64,000 nucleotides of DNA. Source: CAWCAL01 sp963695075. Its GTDB lineage: Bacteria > Actinomycetota > Acidimicrobiia > Acidimicrobiales > CAWCAL01. The stretch lies in contig CAVOFR010000007.1 of the NCBI GenBank assembly GCA_963695075.1, forward strand, positions 434,001-498,000, written 5' to 3'. Positions within the stretch are counted from its first letter, which is position 1; the number at the start of each line of letters is the position of its first letter. Below, one piece after another: positions 44,274 through 53,935 of this stretch. Both the position numbers and the translations under genes were made by a program. The notes under the pieces were generated by a model. The model did no database searches, was not told the origin of the DNA, and saw only the letters and a program-made list of their open reading frames with translations.

Positions 44274-45212
44274 GTGTCCAGGTCGGCGCCGGCCTCCGTC
44301 GGTGTCGATCTCGGTGGGACCAACATCGTCACCGCGGTCGTCCGCGACGGCGCCGTCGAGGCCGAGCGGAAGATCTCCACACCGACGGACGGGCCCGAGT
44401 CGGTCGTCTCGGCCATCGCGGAATCCGTCGGAGAGCTCGATCCGGACGGCGAGCTGCCGGTCGGCGTGGGAGCGCCCGGTCAGGTGAGCCCGAACGGTCA
44501 TCTGCTCACGCGGGCGAATCTGGCCGGCTGGGAACCACCCGTTCCCCTGGCAGAGATGCTGGCCGAGGCGTGTGGGCGCGAGACGGTGTCGGTTGGCAAC
44601 GACGTCGACTTCGCCGCCATCGCCGAGCACCGCCTGGGTGCCGGGCGCGGGTGTGACGATCTGATGGTGGTCTTCGTGGGAACCGGAGTCGGCTCCGGCC
44701 TGATTCTCGATGGCGGTCTGCGGCGGGGCCCGCGGGGTGTGGCCGGCGAATTCGGTCACATCGTCGTGGGTCTCGGTGATCGGGTGTGTGGCTGCGGTGG
44801 CGTGGATCATCTCGAGGCCTACGCCGGCCGGCGGTGTATGAGCGCTACCGCCCGGGGGCTGCACGCGATCGGTCGAGAGACCCATCTCGTGACGCAGGGC
44901 GGCAAGACGAGAATCAAGTCACGGGTCTACGAAGCGGCTGTCGCGGCCGGCGACAGGGTCGCCCTGGATCTCACCGCCACGGCCGCCGAGGCTCTCGGGC
45001 GCGGCATCGCCACCGTGGTGACGCTCGTCGACATCGAACGGGTCGTGGTCGGTGGCGGGCTCGGCGAGCGACTCGGCCAGCCTTTCCTGGCGCAGATAGC
45101 GGCGAGCTACGAGCGGGCTCGCTTCGGCACGACCCCGGTGGAGGTCGTGGCGGCCGAGGTCGGGGGAGCGGCGGGGGCCATCGGCGCGGCCCTGGTCGCC
45201 GCAGGCAGCTGA
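44274..45212 (+). CDS. ROK-family sugar kinase, probable glucokinase
   Basis: 312 aa. ATP phosphate motif GVDLGGTNI, substrate/catalytic VGNDVDFAAIAEH, and GTGVGSGLI. The ROK zinc motif, usually CxCGxxGCxE, reads CGCGGVDHLEA, so the last Cys is replaced. GTG 44274 chosen, 5 bases after the preceding stop. Likely glucokinase, though ROK specificity is not readable from sequence alone. Confidence 0.85.
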   Translation: MSRSAPASVGVDLGGTNIVTAVVRDGAVEAERKISTPTDGPESVVSAIAESVGELDPDGELPVGVGAPGQVSPNGHLLTRANLAGWEPPVPLAEMLAEACGRETVSVGNDVDFAAIAEHRLGAGRGCDDLMVVFVGTGVGSGLILDGGLRRGPRGVAGEFGHIVVGLGDRVCGCGGVDHLEAYAGRRCMSATARGLHAIGRETHLVTQGGKTRIKSRVYEAAVAAGDRVALDLTATAAEALGRGIATVVTLVDIERVVVGGGLGERLGQPFLAQIAASYERARFGTTPVEVVAAEVGGAAGAIGAALVAAGS

Positions 45213-45248
45213 GCGTCCGAGCCCTTACGTTCGGCCCGGTGCGGTCGA

Positions 45249-45254
45249 TAGCTT
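45249..45254 (+). promoter_or_regulatory. Predicted leaderless -10 of ppk1
   Basis: TAGCTT ends 6 bases before ATG 45261; no ribosome binding site. Confidence 0.45.
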
Positions 45255-45260
45255 GTTCGT

Positions 45261-47330
45261 ATGGGAGGAGAGGCGTTTCTCGCCGGCGGCCCTGACCGCT
45301 TCCTGAATCGCGAGCTCTCTTGGCTCGAGTTCAACAGCCGCGTCCTGGCACTGACCGAGCAGCGGGAGGCCCCGGTACTCGAGCGGGCCAAGTTCCTGGC
45401 GATCTTCTCGACCAATCTCGATGAGTTCTATCAGGTTCGCGTCGCGGGTCTGAGCGATCAGGTCGCGGCCGGGATCGCCGGTCTGACTCCCGACGGGTTG
45501 TCGGCCAAGGAACAGCTCCTGGCCATCCACCAGAAGGTCGAGGAGCTCACTGCCCGGGCCGCCAGCATCTTCCACGACCAGGTGGTGCCCGACCTGGCCG
45601 AGAACAACATCCACTTCTCCCGGTGGGTCGAGCTCGACGAGGCGGACCGAGCCTTCCTGCTCGACGTCTTCGAGTCCCAGATCCTCCCCGTCCTGACACC
45701 CCTCGCGGTCGATCCGAGCCATCCCTTCCCGTACATCAGCAATCTCTCGCTCAATCTGGCTGTGGTGGTGCGCGACCTCGACGGCAACCGCCACGTGGCC
45801 CGGGTCAAGGTGCCCTCCCTGTTGCCCCGATTCGTGGTCATGCCCGACGGCGAGCGGTTCCTTCCGCTCGAGCAGGTCATCGCGGCCCATCTGGATCGGC
45901 TGTTCCCGGGGATGGAGGTGGCCGAGCACTACGTCTTCCGATTGATCCGCAACGCCGACATCTCGTTGGAAGAGGACGAGGCGGACGATCTTCTCGAGGC
46001 CGTCGAGGTCGAGGTGCGGCGGCGCCGGTTCGGAACGGCGGTACGCCTCGAGATCGAACGGGGTATGTCCGCGCCGATCCGTGAGCTGCTCGAGGCTCAG
46101 CTCGACGTGTCCGGGACCGAAGTCGTCGAGCTTATGGGACCTATCGATCTGGGCGGGCTCTTCGCGGTCCACGGATTGGATCGGCCCGACTTGAAGGACC
46201 CCCGATGGATTCCGGTCACGCCGGGGCGCGATGGTCGGCTCGAGGAGCCGGGCGAGTTCTTCGCGCTGATTCGGGCCGGCGACCTCCTCGTTCACCATCC
46301 CTATGACTCGTTTGCGACCACCGTCGAGGAGCTGATCCGGCAGGCCTCGGTCGACCCCGACGTCCTCGCTCTCAAGATGACCTTGTACCGCACCTCGGGC
46401 GACAGCCCCATCGTGCAGTCGTTGATCCGCGCCGCCGACGGGGGAAAGCAGGTCGCGGTACTCGTCGAGCTGAAGGCCCGCTTCGACGAGGAGGCGAACA
46501 TCGAGTGGGCTCGGCGGCTGGAGGAAGCCGGCGTGCACGTCGTCTACGGCATCACGGGCTTGAAGACGCACACGAAGACGGCGCTCATCGTGCGTCGCGA
46601 GGGCGATCACATCAACCGGTACTGCCATGTGGGAACCGGCAACTACAACCCCCGGACGGCGCGCATCTACGAGGACCTCGGTCTCCTCAGCTGCGCACCC
46701 GACCTGGGCGATGACCTGACCCAGCTCTTCAACTCGCTCACCGGCTACGGCACCGACATCGAGTATCGGCGACTCCTGGTGGCCCCCACCGGGGTGCGCC
46801 CCGAGCTCACCAGGCTCATCGGACAGGAGTCCGAGTACGGCACCGACGGGCTGATCGTGTGCAAGATGAACAGCCTGGTCGATCCCGAGATGATCGACGC
46901 GTTCTATGCGGCATCACGGGCCGGCGTCAGCATCGTCCTCATCGTGCGGGGCATCTGCTGCCTGCGACCCGGTGTCCCTGGCCTGTCCGACAACATTCGG
47001 GTCCGGTCCATCGTCGGCCGCTACCTCGAGCACTCTCGCATCTACCATTTCGCCCACGGTTGGGGACCGGAAGAACCCGCGTGGTACATCGGGTCAGCCG
47101 ATCTGATGCCGCGCAACCTGGACCGGCGGGTCGAGGCGCTGACGTCGATCGTCGACGCCGAGGCTCAGCGACGACTGAGCGAGGTGCTCGAGGTGAACCT
47201 GTCCGACGACGTCCTCGCCTGGGAGCTCGATGCCGACGACAAGTGGCGCAAGCTCGAGAGCCGTGGCCCCCATCCGGTGAACACCCACGACCGACTGGAG
47301 GAGCTCGCGGACGAGCGTGTTCCCCGATGA
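45261..47330 (+). CDS. ppk1: Polyphosphate kinase 1
   Basis: 689 aa, full-length. N-terminal domain FLNRELSWLEFNSRVL; phosphorylated His in GLKTHTKTALIVRR; second catalytic region NRYCHVGTGNYNPRTA; C-terminal IGSADLMPRNLDRRVE. Reversibly makes polyphosphate from ATP. TGA overlaps the Nudix ATG; an adjacent Nudix (MutT1-like) gene is also found in mycobacteria. Located a few kb from pst genes. Confidence 0.97.
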   Translation: MGGEAFLAGGPDRFLNRELSWLEFNSRVLALTEQREAPVLERAKFLAIFSTNLDEFYQVRVAGLSDQVAAGIAGLTPDGLSAKEQLLAIHQKVEELTARAASIFHDQVVPDLAENNIHFSRWVELDEADRAFLLDVFESQILPVLTPLAVDPSHPFPYISNLSLNLAVVVRDLDGNRHVARVKVPSLLPRFVVMPDGERFLPLEQVIAAHLDRLFPGMEVAEHYVFRLIRNADISLEEDEADDLLEAVEVEVRRRRFGTAVRLEIERGMSAPIRELLEAQLDVSGTEVVELMGPIDLGGLFAVHGLDRPDLKDPRWIPVTPGRDGRLEEPGEFFALIRAGDLLVHHPYDSFATTVEELIRQASVDPDVLALKMTLYRTSGDSPIVQSLIRAADGGKQVAVLVELKARFDEEANIEWARRLEEAGVHVVYGITGLKTHTKTALIVRREGDHINRYCHVGTGNYNPRTARIYEDLGLLSCAPDLGDDLTQLFNSLTGYGTDIEYRRLLVAPTGVRPELTRLIGQESEYGTDGLIVCKMNSLVDPEMIDAFYAASRAGVSIVLIVRGICCLRPGVPGLSDNIRVRSIVGRYLEHSRIYHFAHGWGPEEPAWYIGSADLMPRNLDRRVEALTSIVDAEAQRRLSEVLEVNLSDDVLAWELDADDKWRKLESRGPHPVNTHDRLEELADERVPR

Positions 47331-47806
47331 CCGGGGTCGACGTCCGCGCCGCGGGAGGTGTCGTCTGGCGCGATGGTCCCGGCGGAGTCGAGATCCTGCT
47401 CGTCCACCGCCCCCGGTACTCCGACTGGAGTCTGCCGAAGGGAAAGCTCGACGACGGGGAGGGTTGGACCGACGCCGCAGCTCGCGAGGTCACCGAAGAG
47501 ACCGGCTTGACATGCGAGCTCGGATCGGCGCTCGCCGCGGTCCACTACAACGATCGACGGGGTCGGGTGAAGGAGGTCCGCTACTGGGCCATGCGCCCGA
47601 TCAGCGGCACCTTCGCACCGAACAGCGAAGTCGACGCGATCGAGTGGACGAACCTGCATGACGCGATGGCCAGGGTCACCTACGAGTTCGATCTGTACGT
47701 GCTGGACTCGTTCGAGGACATCGTTGCGGGGGGCGGACCTGATCACCCGGACAACGGTGGGGGAGCGAAGGACATGCACCCGGTCAGCGTGGAGGATGAC
47801 CGATGA
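47327..47806 (+). CDS. Nudix hydrolase (MutT1-like N-terminal type)
   Basis: 159 aa. Nudix box GKLDDGEGWTDAAAREVTEE is complete (G-x5-E-x7-REVTEE). N-terminal AAGGVVWRDG. No histidine-phosphatase domain follows, unlike mycobacterial MutT1. ATGA overlaps at both ends (ppk1 and M48 gene). Hydrolyses a nucleoside diphosphate-linked compound; exact substrate unknown. Confidence 0.88.
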   Translation: MTGVDVRAAGGVVWRDGPGGVEILLVHRPRYSDWSLPKGKLDDGEGWTDAAAREVTEETGLTCELGSALAAVHYNDRRGRVKEVRYWAMRPISGTFAPNSEVDAIEWTNLHDAMARVTYEFDLYVLDSFEDIVAGGGPDHPDNGGGAKDMHPVSVEDDR

Positions 47807-49029
47807 CCGCCATCGAGCGCCCGGGAACCTGGACGCGGCTGGCCCACGACCCGGCTGACTGGTTCTCGCCTCATCAGATCGACCGCGCCCGCCGGTATCA
47901 GAAGCCGCTGACCCGGCTTCGTGTCATGCGTATGGTGCTCCAGCTGGTCGTGATCCTGGTCTTCGCGTTCACCGAGACCGGTCCTCGCCTGGCCGAAGCG
48001 CTCGGTGTGGACGGCTGGGTGCTCGAGCTGGTGGTGATCGCCGTCGCACTCGAACTGATCGGCGTCGTCTACGACCTACCCCTGGATGCCTGGGTAGACC
48101 TCCGCCACGATAGGGCGTGGGGCGTCTCCACCCAGACGGGAAGGGGACTGATGGTGGACTCCGTCAAGAGTCTGGGCCTGGGCATCGTGCTCAACCTCGT
48201 CCTGCTGATCCCCCTGTGGTGGCTGCTGCGCTCCACCGACCTCTGGTGGTTGTGGGGCTGGCTCGTGATGGTGTCCTTCACCGTCCTTCTGGGGTTCCTC
48301 TATCCGGTACTGATCGCCCCTGTCTTCAACAAGTTCACGCCGCTCGGCGAGCCGGAGATGGTCGAGCGGTTGGGGGCGGTGATCGACCGGGCCGGAGCAG
48401 AGGTGGACGAGGTGTCGGTGGCGGACGCGTCCAGGCGTTCCCGCCGTGACAACGCCTACGTCGCCGGGATGGGGGCAACGCAACAGGTGGTCGTGTTCGA
48501 CACGCTTCTCGAACATCCACCCGAGGTGGTCGAGCAGGTCGTGGCTCACGAGTTGGGCCACTGGAAGCTGCGACACATCCTGAAGCAGATTCCGGTCTCG
48601 GCGGCCATGACCCTCGTGATGTTCCTGTTCCTCCGGGCGATCGCCGGGTGGGACTGGCTGCTCGATCAGGTCGGCGCCACCTCGATCGGCGACCCGGCGT
48701 CGCTGCCCATCGTGCTGCTGGCCGCCGGCGCCGCGTTCTCGGTCGTGGGTATGGTCGGCGCCTTCGTGTCCCGCGCCTTCGAACGGCAGGCCGATCAGTA
48801 CGGACTGGATCTGCTCCGCGAGCCCGAACGGATGATGGACATGCATCGCCGGCTGCACGTGAAGAACCTGGCCGATCTGACGCCGTCGAGGTGGCGCTAT
48901 CTGCAGGCCACCCATCCTCCGGCGGCCGAACGGCTGGCCTTCGCCCATCAGTGGGCCCGGGCCGAGGGTTTCGATCCGGCCGATCCGGTGCCGGTCACCG
49001 TCGATGTCGAGTTGACCGGCTCCAGCTAG
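47803..49029 (+). CDS. M48-family membrane metalloprotease (Ste24/CAAX protease-like)
   Basis: 408 aa with about six membrane helices. Zinc motif VVAHELGHWKL (HExxH), later Glu/Asp in RAFERQADQYGLDLL. Related to CAAX prenyl protease 1; in bacteria it acts in membrane protein quality control. ATG overlaps the Nudix stop. A hairpin follows. Confidence 0.9.
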   Translation: MTAIERPGTWTRLAHDPADWFSPHQIDRARRYQKPLTRLRVMRMVLQLVVILVFAFTETGPRLAEALGVDGWVLELVVIAVALELIGVVYDLPLDAWVDLRHDRAWGVSTQTGRGLMVDSVKSLGLGIVLNLVLLIPLWWLLRSTDLWWLWGWLVMVSFTVLLGFLYPVLIAPVFNKFTPLGEPEMVERLGAVIDRAGAEVDEVSVADASRRSRRDNAYVAGMGATQQVVVFDTLLEHPPEVVEQVVAHELGHWKLRHILKQIPVSAAMTLVMFLFLRAIAGWDWLLDQVGATSIGDPASLPIVLLAAGAAFSVVGMVGAFVSRAFERQADQYGLDLLREPERMMDMHRRLHVKNLADLTPSRWRYLQATHPPAAERLAFAHQWARAEGFDPADPVPVTVDVELTGSS

Positions 49030-49043
49030 GACGCTCCTGCCGC

Positions 49044-49068
49044 CAACCGACGGATGGTTCGTCGGTTG
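49044..49068 (+). terminator. 9-bp hairpin after M48 gene
   Basis: CAACCGACG and CGTCGGTTG pair perfectly around GATGGTT, 14 bases after the stop, and separate the ppk1 operon from the pst operon. No T-tract. Confidence 0.55.
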
Positions 49069-49106
49069 AAGTGCGAGTCGGGGCGGTACACCAGTGTTGG
49101 TACCGC

Positions 49107-49128
49107 GTTCACCCGCCGTTCACCCAAT
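49107..49128 (+). promoter_or_regulatory. PHO box upstream of pstS
   Basis: Two 11-base direct repeats, GTTCACCCGCC (49107-49117) and GTTCACCCAAT (49118-49128), with a degenerate third unit GTTGGTACCGC just before. This matches the PhoP/RegX3-type binding site of Streptomyces and relatives. TACCTT at 49156-49161 may be the -10. Confidence 0.8.
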
Positions 49129-49225
49129 GCCCTCCTACGGGTCAGGAACACCCCGTACCTTGCGCGTGTACGGCGGAACTTCGCCGATCAACCCCCATGT
49201 ACATCGCCCGAGGAGGGCACGTTCC

Positions 49226-50278
49226 GTGAAGAAACGACTGCGTCGACTGATCCTGCCCCTGGCCGTGCTGGCCTCGTTCGCCATGGTGGCGGCCGCGTGC
49301 GGAGACGATGACGACACCGCGTCCGACGGCACCGGGACCGACACAGCGATGGAGGACACCGGCTCCGAAGGTGCCGGCGACATCGCCTCGGTCGAGGGCT
49401 CGGTGAACGTTTCCGGCTCGTCCACCGTCGAGCCCGTATCGGCCAAGGTGGCCGAACTCGCCGAGGATGCCGGCTCCGCCATCCAGGTCACGGTCGACGG
49501 CCCCGGTACCGGTGACGGCTTCGCCGTCTTCTGCGAGGGCGAGACCGACATCTCCGATGCCAGTCGGGCCATCAAGGAGGAAGAAGCGGCGCTCTGCGAA
49601 GAGGCCGGCGTCAACTACGTCGAGCTCAAGGTCGCGTTCGACGGCATCGCCGTACTGACCAGTCCGGCCAACGAATCGGTGACCTGCCTGACCTTCGAGC
49701 AGATCTACGCTCTCATGGGCCCCGAGGCCGACGGCACCGTCGAGAACTGGGTCGACGGGGACGCTTCCCTGCCCGACGCCCCGCTGGACATCTCGGCGCC
49801 CGGCCCCGAGTCGGGAACCTACGACAGCTTCATCGAGATCGTGCTCGAGGGTCTGGCCGAAGAAAACGGTGTGGAAGAGGAGCCATTCATCCGGCAGGAC
49901 TTCTCCGGCAACGCCGACGACAACATCCTGATCCAGGGCATCACCGGCAGCGACAGCTCGTTCGGGTGGGTCGGGTTCGCCTACGCCGAGGCCAACAAGG
50001 ACTCGGTCAAGGTGCTCGAGGTCGACGGTGGCGACGGCTGCGTGGCGCCGACGATCGACACCATCGCCGATGGCTCCTACCCCGTGTCGCGGTCTCTGTA
50101 CATCTACGTCAACACCGACAACGCGGCCGAGAACGAGGCGCTCAGCGCCTACGTCGACTTCTATCTCGGCGGGGCGTACCCGACGGCCGTCACCGAGGCC
50201 TTCGGCGACGCCGGCGGGTACGTGCCGCTGCCCGACGACCTCCTCGCCGAGACCGTCTCGGCCTGGGAGAGTCGCTGA
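49226..50278 (+). CDS. pstS: Phosphate ABC transporter substrate-binding lipoprotein
   Basis: 350 aa. Lipoprotein signal KKRLRRLILPLAVLASFAM with lipobox AAAC|GDD, then an acidic Asp/Thr linker. Phosphate-binding segments VSGSSTVEPVS, DISDASRAI and ESGTYDSF. GTG 49226 with AGGAGGG at 49211-49217. First gene of pstSCAB-phoU, controlled by the PHO box. Captures inorganic phosphate outside the membrane. Confidence 0.96.
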   Translation: MKKRLRRLILPLAVLASFAMVAAACGDDDDTASDGTGTDTAMEDTGSEGAGDIASVEGSVNVSGSSTVEPVSAKVAELAEDAGSAIQVTVDGPGTGDGFAVFCEGETDISDASRAIKEEEAALCEEAGVNYVELKVAFDGIAVLTSPANESVTCLTFEQIYALMGPEADGTVENWVDGDASLPDAPLDISAPGPESGTYDSFIEIVLEGLAEENGVEEEPFIRQDFSGNADDNILIQGITGSDSSFGWVGFAYAEANKDSVKVLEVDGGDGCVAPTIDTIADGSYPVSRSLYIYVNTDNAAENEALSAYVDFYLGGAYPTAVTEAFGDAGGYVPLPDDLLAETVSAWESR

Positions 50279-50356
50279 TTCATTCGTCCGGACGGGGCGC
50301 CGGGAGTCGCTCCGTCCGGATGGATCCGGCCACCATGTCCGAATGGGACTGAACGC

Positions 50357-51271
50357 ATGACCGACATCGGGATCGCCCTGCGGGGAACGGCGAAGCGTCA
50401 CCGCCGCGAGAGAGCTGTGCGGTGGTGGATGCTCGCTTGCGCCGCCTTCTCGATCCTGATCACCGGAGCGATCGTGCTGTCGCTCGTGGGTGAAGCCTGG
50501 ACGTTCATCACCCAGGTCGAGTTCGACTCCCTGTGGAGTGGACGCTGGGCCCCCCGATTCGGTGAGCACGACCTCCCGACCCTTTTCGTCGGATCGGCGA
50601 TGGTGACCGGCATCGCCATGCTGATCGCCGCTCCGGTCGGCCTCGGCGCAGCGATCTACCTGAGCGAGTACGCCTCGCCTCGGGTCCGCAAGACGGCGAA
50701 GCCCGTTCTCGAGGTGCTCGCGGGCATTCCCAGCGTGGTGCTGGGCTTCTTCGCCCTCCAGTGGATCTCGCCCAACATCGTCCAGCGCTTCTTCGACGCC
50801 GAGTTGTTCAACCTGGTCGCCGCCGGCGTCGGCGTCGGCCTCCTCACCATCCCGCTGGTCGCCTCGATCTCCGAGGACGCCCTCCGGTCAGTACCGAATG
50901 CGCTCCGCGAGGCGTCGGCCGGGCTGGGGGCCAGGAAGTGGCGCACGACGGTCACCGTCGTCCTCCCCGCCGCGATCTCGGGTCTCGTTGCCGCGATGAT
51001 CGTCGCGGTCTCCCGAGCGATCGGCGAGACGATGGTGGTCGCCATCGCCGCCGGCTCCGCGCAGCAGATCAACTTCACGCTCTCGCCCCTCGAACCCGGC
51101 GGCACCATGACCAGCGCCATGATCGCTCAGGCCCGCGGCACGGATGCCGCGGTGGGTGAGGCGCTCACCTTCCAGAGCCTGTTCTTCGTCGGGCTGCTCC
51201 TGTTCCTGTTCACCCTCGGCCTCAACCTCCTGGCCGGTCGCCTCGTGCGCCGCGTCCGGGAGGTGTACTAG
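50357..51271 (+). CDS. pstC: Phosphate ABC transporter permease
   Basis: 304 aa with six membrane helices and the permease EAA-type loop LREASAGLGARKWRTTVTV. ATG 50357. Forms the channel with PstA. The start is 78 bases after pstS; no terminator visible between. Confidence 0.95.
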   Translation: MTDIGIALRGTAKRHRRERAVRWWMLACAAFSILITGAIVLSLVGEAWTFITQVEFDSLWSGRWAPRFGEHDLPTLFVGSAMVTGIAMLIAAPVGLGAAIYLSEYASPRVRKTAKPVLEVLAGIPSVVLGFFALQWISPNIVQRFFDAELFNLVAAGVGVGLLTIPLVASISEDALRSVPNALREASAGLGARKWRTTVTVVLPAAISGLVAAMIVAVSRAIGETMVVAIAAGSAQQINFTLSPLEPGGTMTSAMIAQARGTDAAVGEALTFQSLFFVGLLLFLFTLGLNLLAGRLVRRVREVY

Positions 51272-51279
51272 GAGTCGGC

Positions 51280-52257
51280 ATGGCGCTGCTCGACGGGGTC
51301 GTTCGCCCCGAGGACATCCAGGCCCGTGTCGCCCGGCAGCTGGAATCCGGCGCCAACGCCGACCGGGCCGGCAAGGTGTTCGTCACGGCCACCTTCGGGG
51401 CACTGTTCTTCGCTCTGCTCGTCATCGCCGTCCTCCTGACCAGCGTGCTCATTGACGCCTGGCCGGTGCTCAGCGAGCGATTGGGCGACTTTCTCGGAGC
51501 GGGATCTCGGACCTCCGCCGACGAGACCGGGGTGTTCCAGGGGCTTCGTGGCACCTTCTGGATCGGTGTGATCGTCGCCATTCTGTCGTTCCCGATCGGT
51601 ATTTCGGCCGCGATCTTCCTCGAGGAGTACGCGTCCAAGAGCCGGTTCGCGAACTTTGTCGACGTGAACATCCGGAACCTCGCCGGGGTCCCGTCGGTCG
51701 TTTACGGCATCCTCGGCTTCACGATCTTCGTCAAGCTGCTCGACGGGTTCTACCCGGACACCCTGGACGCGCATGCCGGAAAGACCACGGTGGCAGCCGG
51801 GCTGACCCTGGCCGTGTTGGTCCTGCCGATCGTCATCATCACCTCGGCCGAGGCGATTCGGGCGGTGCCCCAGTCGTTGCGAGAAGCTGGATACGGGGTG
51901 GGCGCCACCAAGTGGGAGGTCATCCGCCATCACGTCCTTCCTTACGCGGCCCCCGGGATCCTGACCGGCACACTGCTGTCCCTGGCCCGAGCTCTGGGTG
52001 AGGCCGCGCCGATCCTCCTGGTCGGTGCGGTCGAGGGGCGCCTGGGCTCGAGGGCCGGGTTCTTCGATTTGGAGCAGTTGGGCGAGCAGTTCACGGCCAT
52101 GCCGGCACTCATCACCACGTTCGCCGGCAAGCCCGGAACGGACTGGGTGCAGGTCACCGCGGCGGCAATCGTCGTGCTCCTCGTGGTCGTGATGATGGCG
52201 AACGCCGTCGCCATCTGGTTGCGGAACCGATTCGAACGAAAGAGGGCCGGGAAGTGA
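51280..52257 (+). CDS. pstA: Phosphate ABC transporter permease
   Basis: 325 aa. Six helices; EAA loop LREAGYGVGATKWEVIRHHV; GEAAPILLVGA near the end. ATG 51280, 8 bases after pstC. Slightly longer N-terminus than usual (about 40 residues before the first helix). Confidence 0.95.
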   Translation: MALLDGVVRPEDIQARVARQLESGANADRAGKVFVTATFGALFFALLVIAVLLTSVLIDAWPVLSERLGDFLGAGSRTSADETGVFQGLRGTFWIGVIVAILSFPIGISAAIFLEEYASKSRFANFVDVNIRNLAGVPSVVYGILGFTIFVKLLDGFYPDTLDAHAGKTTVAAGLTLAVLVLPIVIITSAEAIRAVPQSLREAGYGVGATKWEVIRHHVLPYAAPGILTGTLLSLARALGEAAPILLVGAVEGRLGSRAGFFDLEQLGEQFTAMPALITTFAGKPGTDWVQVTAAAIVVLLVVVMMANAVAIWLRNRFERKRAGK

Positions 52258-52340
52258 CCATGGCACCAGACAAGAGACTCGACCTGCGCAGTACGGTTGC
52301 GGAACGACGTAGCATCGTGTCCCAGACCGAAGGAGACGGT

Positions 52341-53183
52341 GTGGCTGTCACCGAAGATGCGGCGGAACACGAGCCGGCGGCCGAGCACGGGGGCGATGCG
52401 CGGCCAGCGACGATCATCGGGCTCGAGGAGTTGTCCGTCCACTACGGCAGTTTCCTGGCGGTGCGCGATGTCAGCTTCGACATCGCCGAGCACGAGATCA
52501 CCGCGCTCATCGGACCCTCGGGCTGTGGGAAGTCCACGGTGCTTCGTTGCCTCAATCGTATGAACGATCTGATCGACGGCGCCAGCGTCGACGGTCGGGT
52601 CAGCTACCACGGTGTGGATCTCTACGACGACGCCATCGATCCGGTCGAGGTCCGTCGCCGTATCGGCATGGTCTTCCAGAAGGCGAATCCGTTCCCCAAG
52701 TCGATGTACGACAATGTCGCGTATGGGCCAAGGATCGCCGGGCAGAAGAAGGGCCTCGACGACCTGGTCGAAGAGTCGCTGCGCAAGGCTGCGTTGTGGG
52801 AGGAGGTGAAGGACCGGCTCAAGGAGTCGGCGCTCGGCCTCTCCGGCGGCCAGCAGCAGCGGCTGTGCATCGCCAGAGCGCTCGCCTCGAGTCCCGACGT
52901 CCTGCTCATGGACGAGCCTTGCTCGGCGTTGGACCCGATCGCCACCGCTCGGATCGAAGAGCTCCTGCTCGAGATCAAGGACGAGTACTCGGTCGTCATC
53001 GTCACCCACAACATGCAGCAGGCCGCCCGCGTCAGTGATCGTACGGCGTTCTTCACCGCCGAGCTCGACCACATGAGCGATCGACGAACCGGCCTGCTGG
53101 TCGAGTTCGACGAGACCGGGACGATCTTCGCCAATCCGTCCGATGAACGGACCGAGAACTACGTCACCGGCCGCTTCGGCTGA
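52341..53183 (+). CDS. pstB: Phosphate ABC transporter ATP-binding protein
   Basis: 280 aa. Walker A GPSGCGKSTVLR, signature LSGGQQQRLCIA, Walker B VLLMDEPCSALDP, H-loop VTHNMQQA; NRMNDLIDGA is PstB-specific. I use GTG 52341 because AAGGAG (52330-52335) is 5 bases upstream. An in-frame GTG at 52254 overlapping the pstA stop (GTGA) would add 29 residues and remains possible. Confidence 0.95.
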   Translation: MAVTEDAAEHEPAAEHGGDARPATIIGLEELSVHYGSFLAVRDVSFDIAEHEITALIGPSGCGKSTVLRCLNRMNDLIDGASVDGRVSYHGVDLYDDAIDPVEVRRRIGMVFQKANPFPKSMYDNVAYGPRIAGQKKGLDDLVEESLRKAALWEEVKDRLKESALGLSGGQQQRLCIARALASSPDVLLMDEPCSALDPIATARIEELLLEIKDEYSVVIVTHNMQQAARVSDRTAFFTAELDHMSDRRTGLLVEFDETGTIFANPSDERTENYVTGRFG

Positions 53184-53197
53184 GAGGAGGGTTCACC

Positions 53198-53935
53198 GTG
53201 GAGGACATCCGCCGCACGTTCCACGAGCAACTCGAGGACATCCAGAACGACATCGTCCGGTTGGCCGCGATGGCGACCGAGACGATCCCCCGGGTCACCG
53301 AGGCGTTGCTCGATAGCAGCCTCGACGCGCTGCAACAGGTCATCGACGACGACGACGAGATCGACGATCTGACCCTGGAGATCGAGGAGCGGATCTACGA
53401 CGTGATCGTCCGACAGGGACCGGTTGCCAGCGACCTCCGCACCCTGCTCACGTCGCTCTGGATGACCTCCGAGATCGAGCGCTCGGCCGATCTGGCCACC
53501 AACATCGCGAAGGGGGCCCGTCGCATCTACGACGTCGAGCTTCATCCGGTCGCCCGCGGACTCATCAGCCAGATGAGCGAGGAGGCCACCCGCCTGTTCC
53601 GGCTCGCCATCGAGGCCTACGTGGAGGGCGAGGCCTCTCTGGCGGCGGCACTCGACGACATCGACGACCGCCTGGACATGCTCCACGGCGAGTACATCCA
53701 GAGCCTCTTCGAGCACCAGGCCGACACTGGATTGCAGCCGGCCGTGCAGCTGGCCCTCATCGGCCGGTACTACGAGCGGATCGGCGATCACGCGGTCAAC
53801 ATGGGCGAACGGGTCGCGTACATGGTCACGGGTGAGTTGCCCGAACACGACGGCAGCGAAACCGATGAGGTGGAGAGCGGTCACGAGGGCGGTCATCTCC
53901 AGGCCGTCGAACCCGAGGTCGAGGGTACCGACTAG
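53198..53935 (+). CDS. phoU: Phosphate signalling protein PhoU
   Basis: 245 aa, two PhoU three-helix repeats. RRTFHEQLEDIQNDIVRLA opens the first; IERSADLATNIAKGARR and YYERIGDHAVNMGERV carry the conserved metal-binding E/DxxxD motifs. GTG 53198 with GAGAGGAGG upstream. Links PstSCAB activity to the kinase encoded immediately after (one-base overlap). Confidence 0.95.
   Translation: MEDIRRTFHEQLEDIQNDIVRLAAMATETIPRVTEALLDSSLDALQQVIDDDDEIDDLTLEIEERIYDVIVRQGPVASDLRTLLTSLWMTSEIERSADLATNIAKGARRIYDVELHPVARGLISQMSEEATRLFRLAIEAYVEGEASLAAALDDIDDRLDMLHGEYIQSLFEHQADTGLQPAVQLALIGRYYERIGDHAVNMGERVAYMVTGELPEHDGSETDEVESGHEGGHLQAVEPEVEGTD

Noticed and set aside
53186..53200. GGTTCACCGTG before phoU, resembling a PHO half-site.
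   Set aside because: Only one unit is present and it overlaps the ribosome binding region; chance match is likely.
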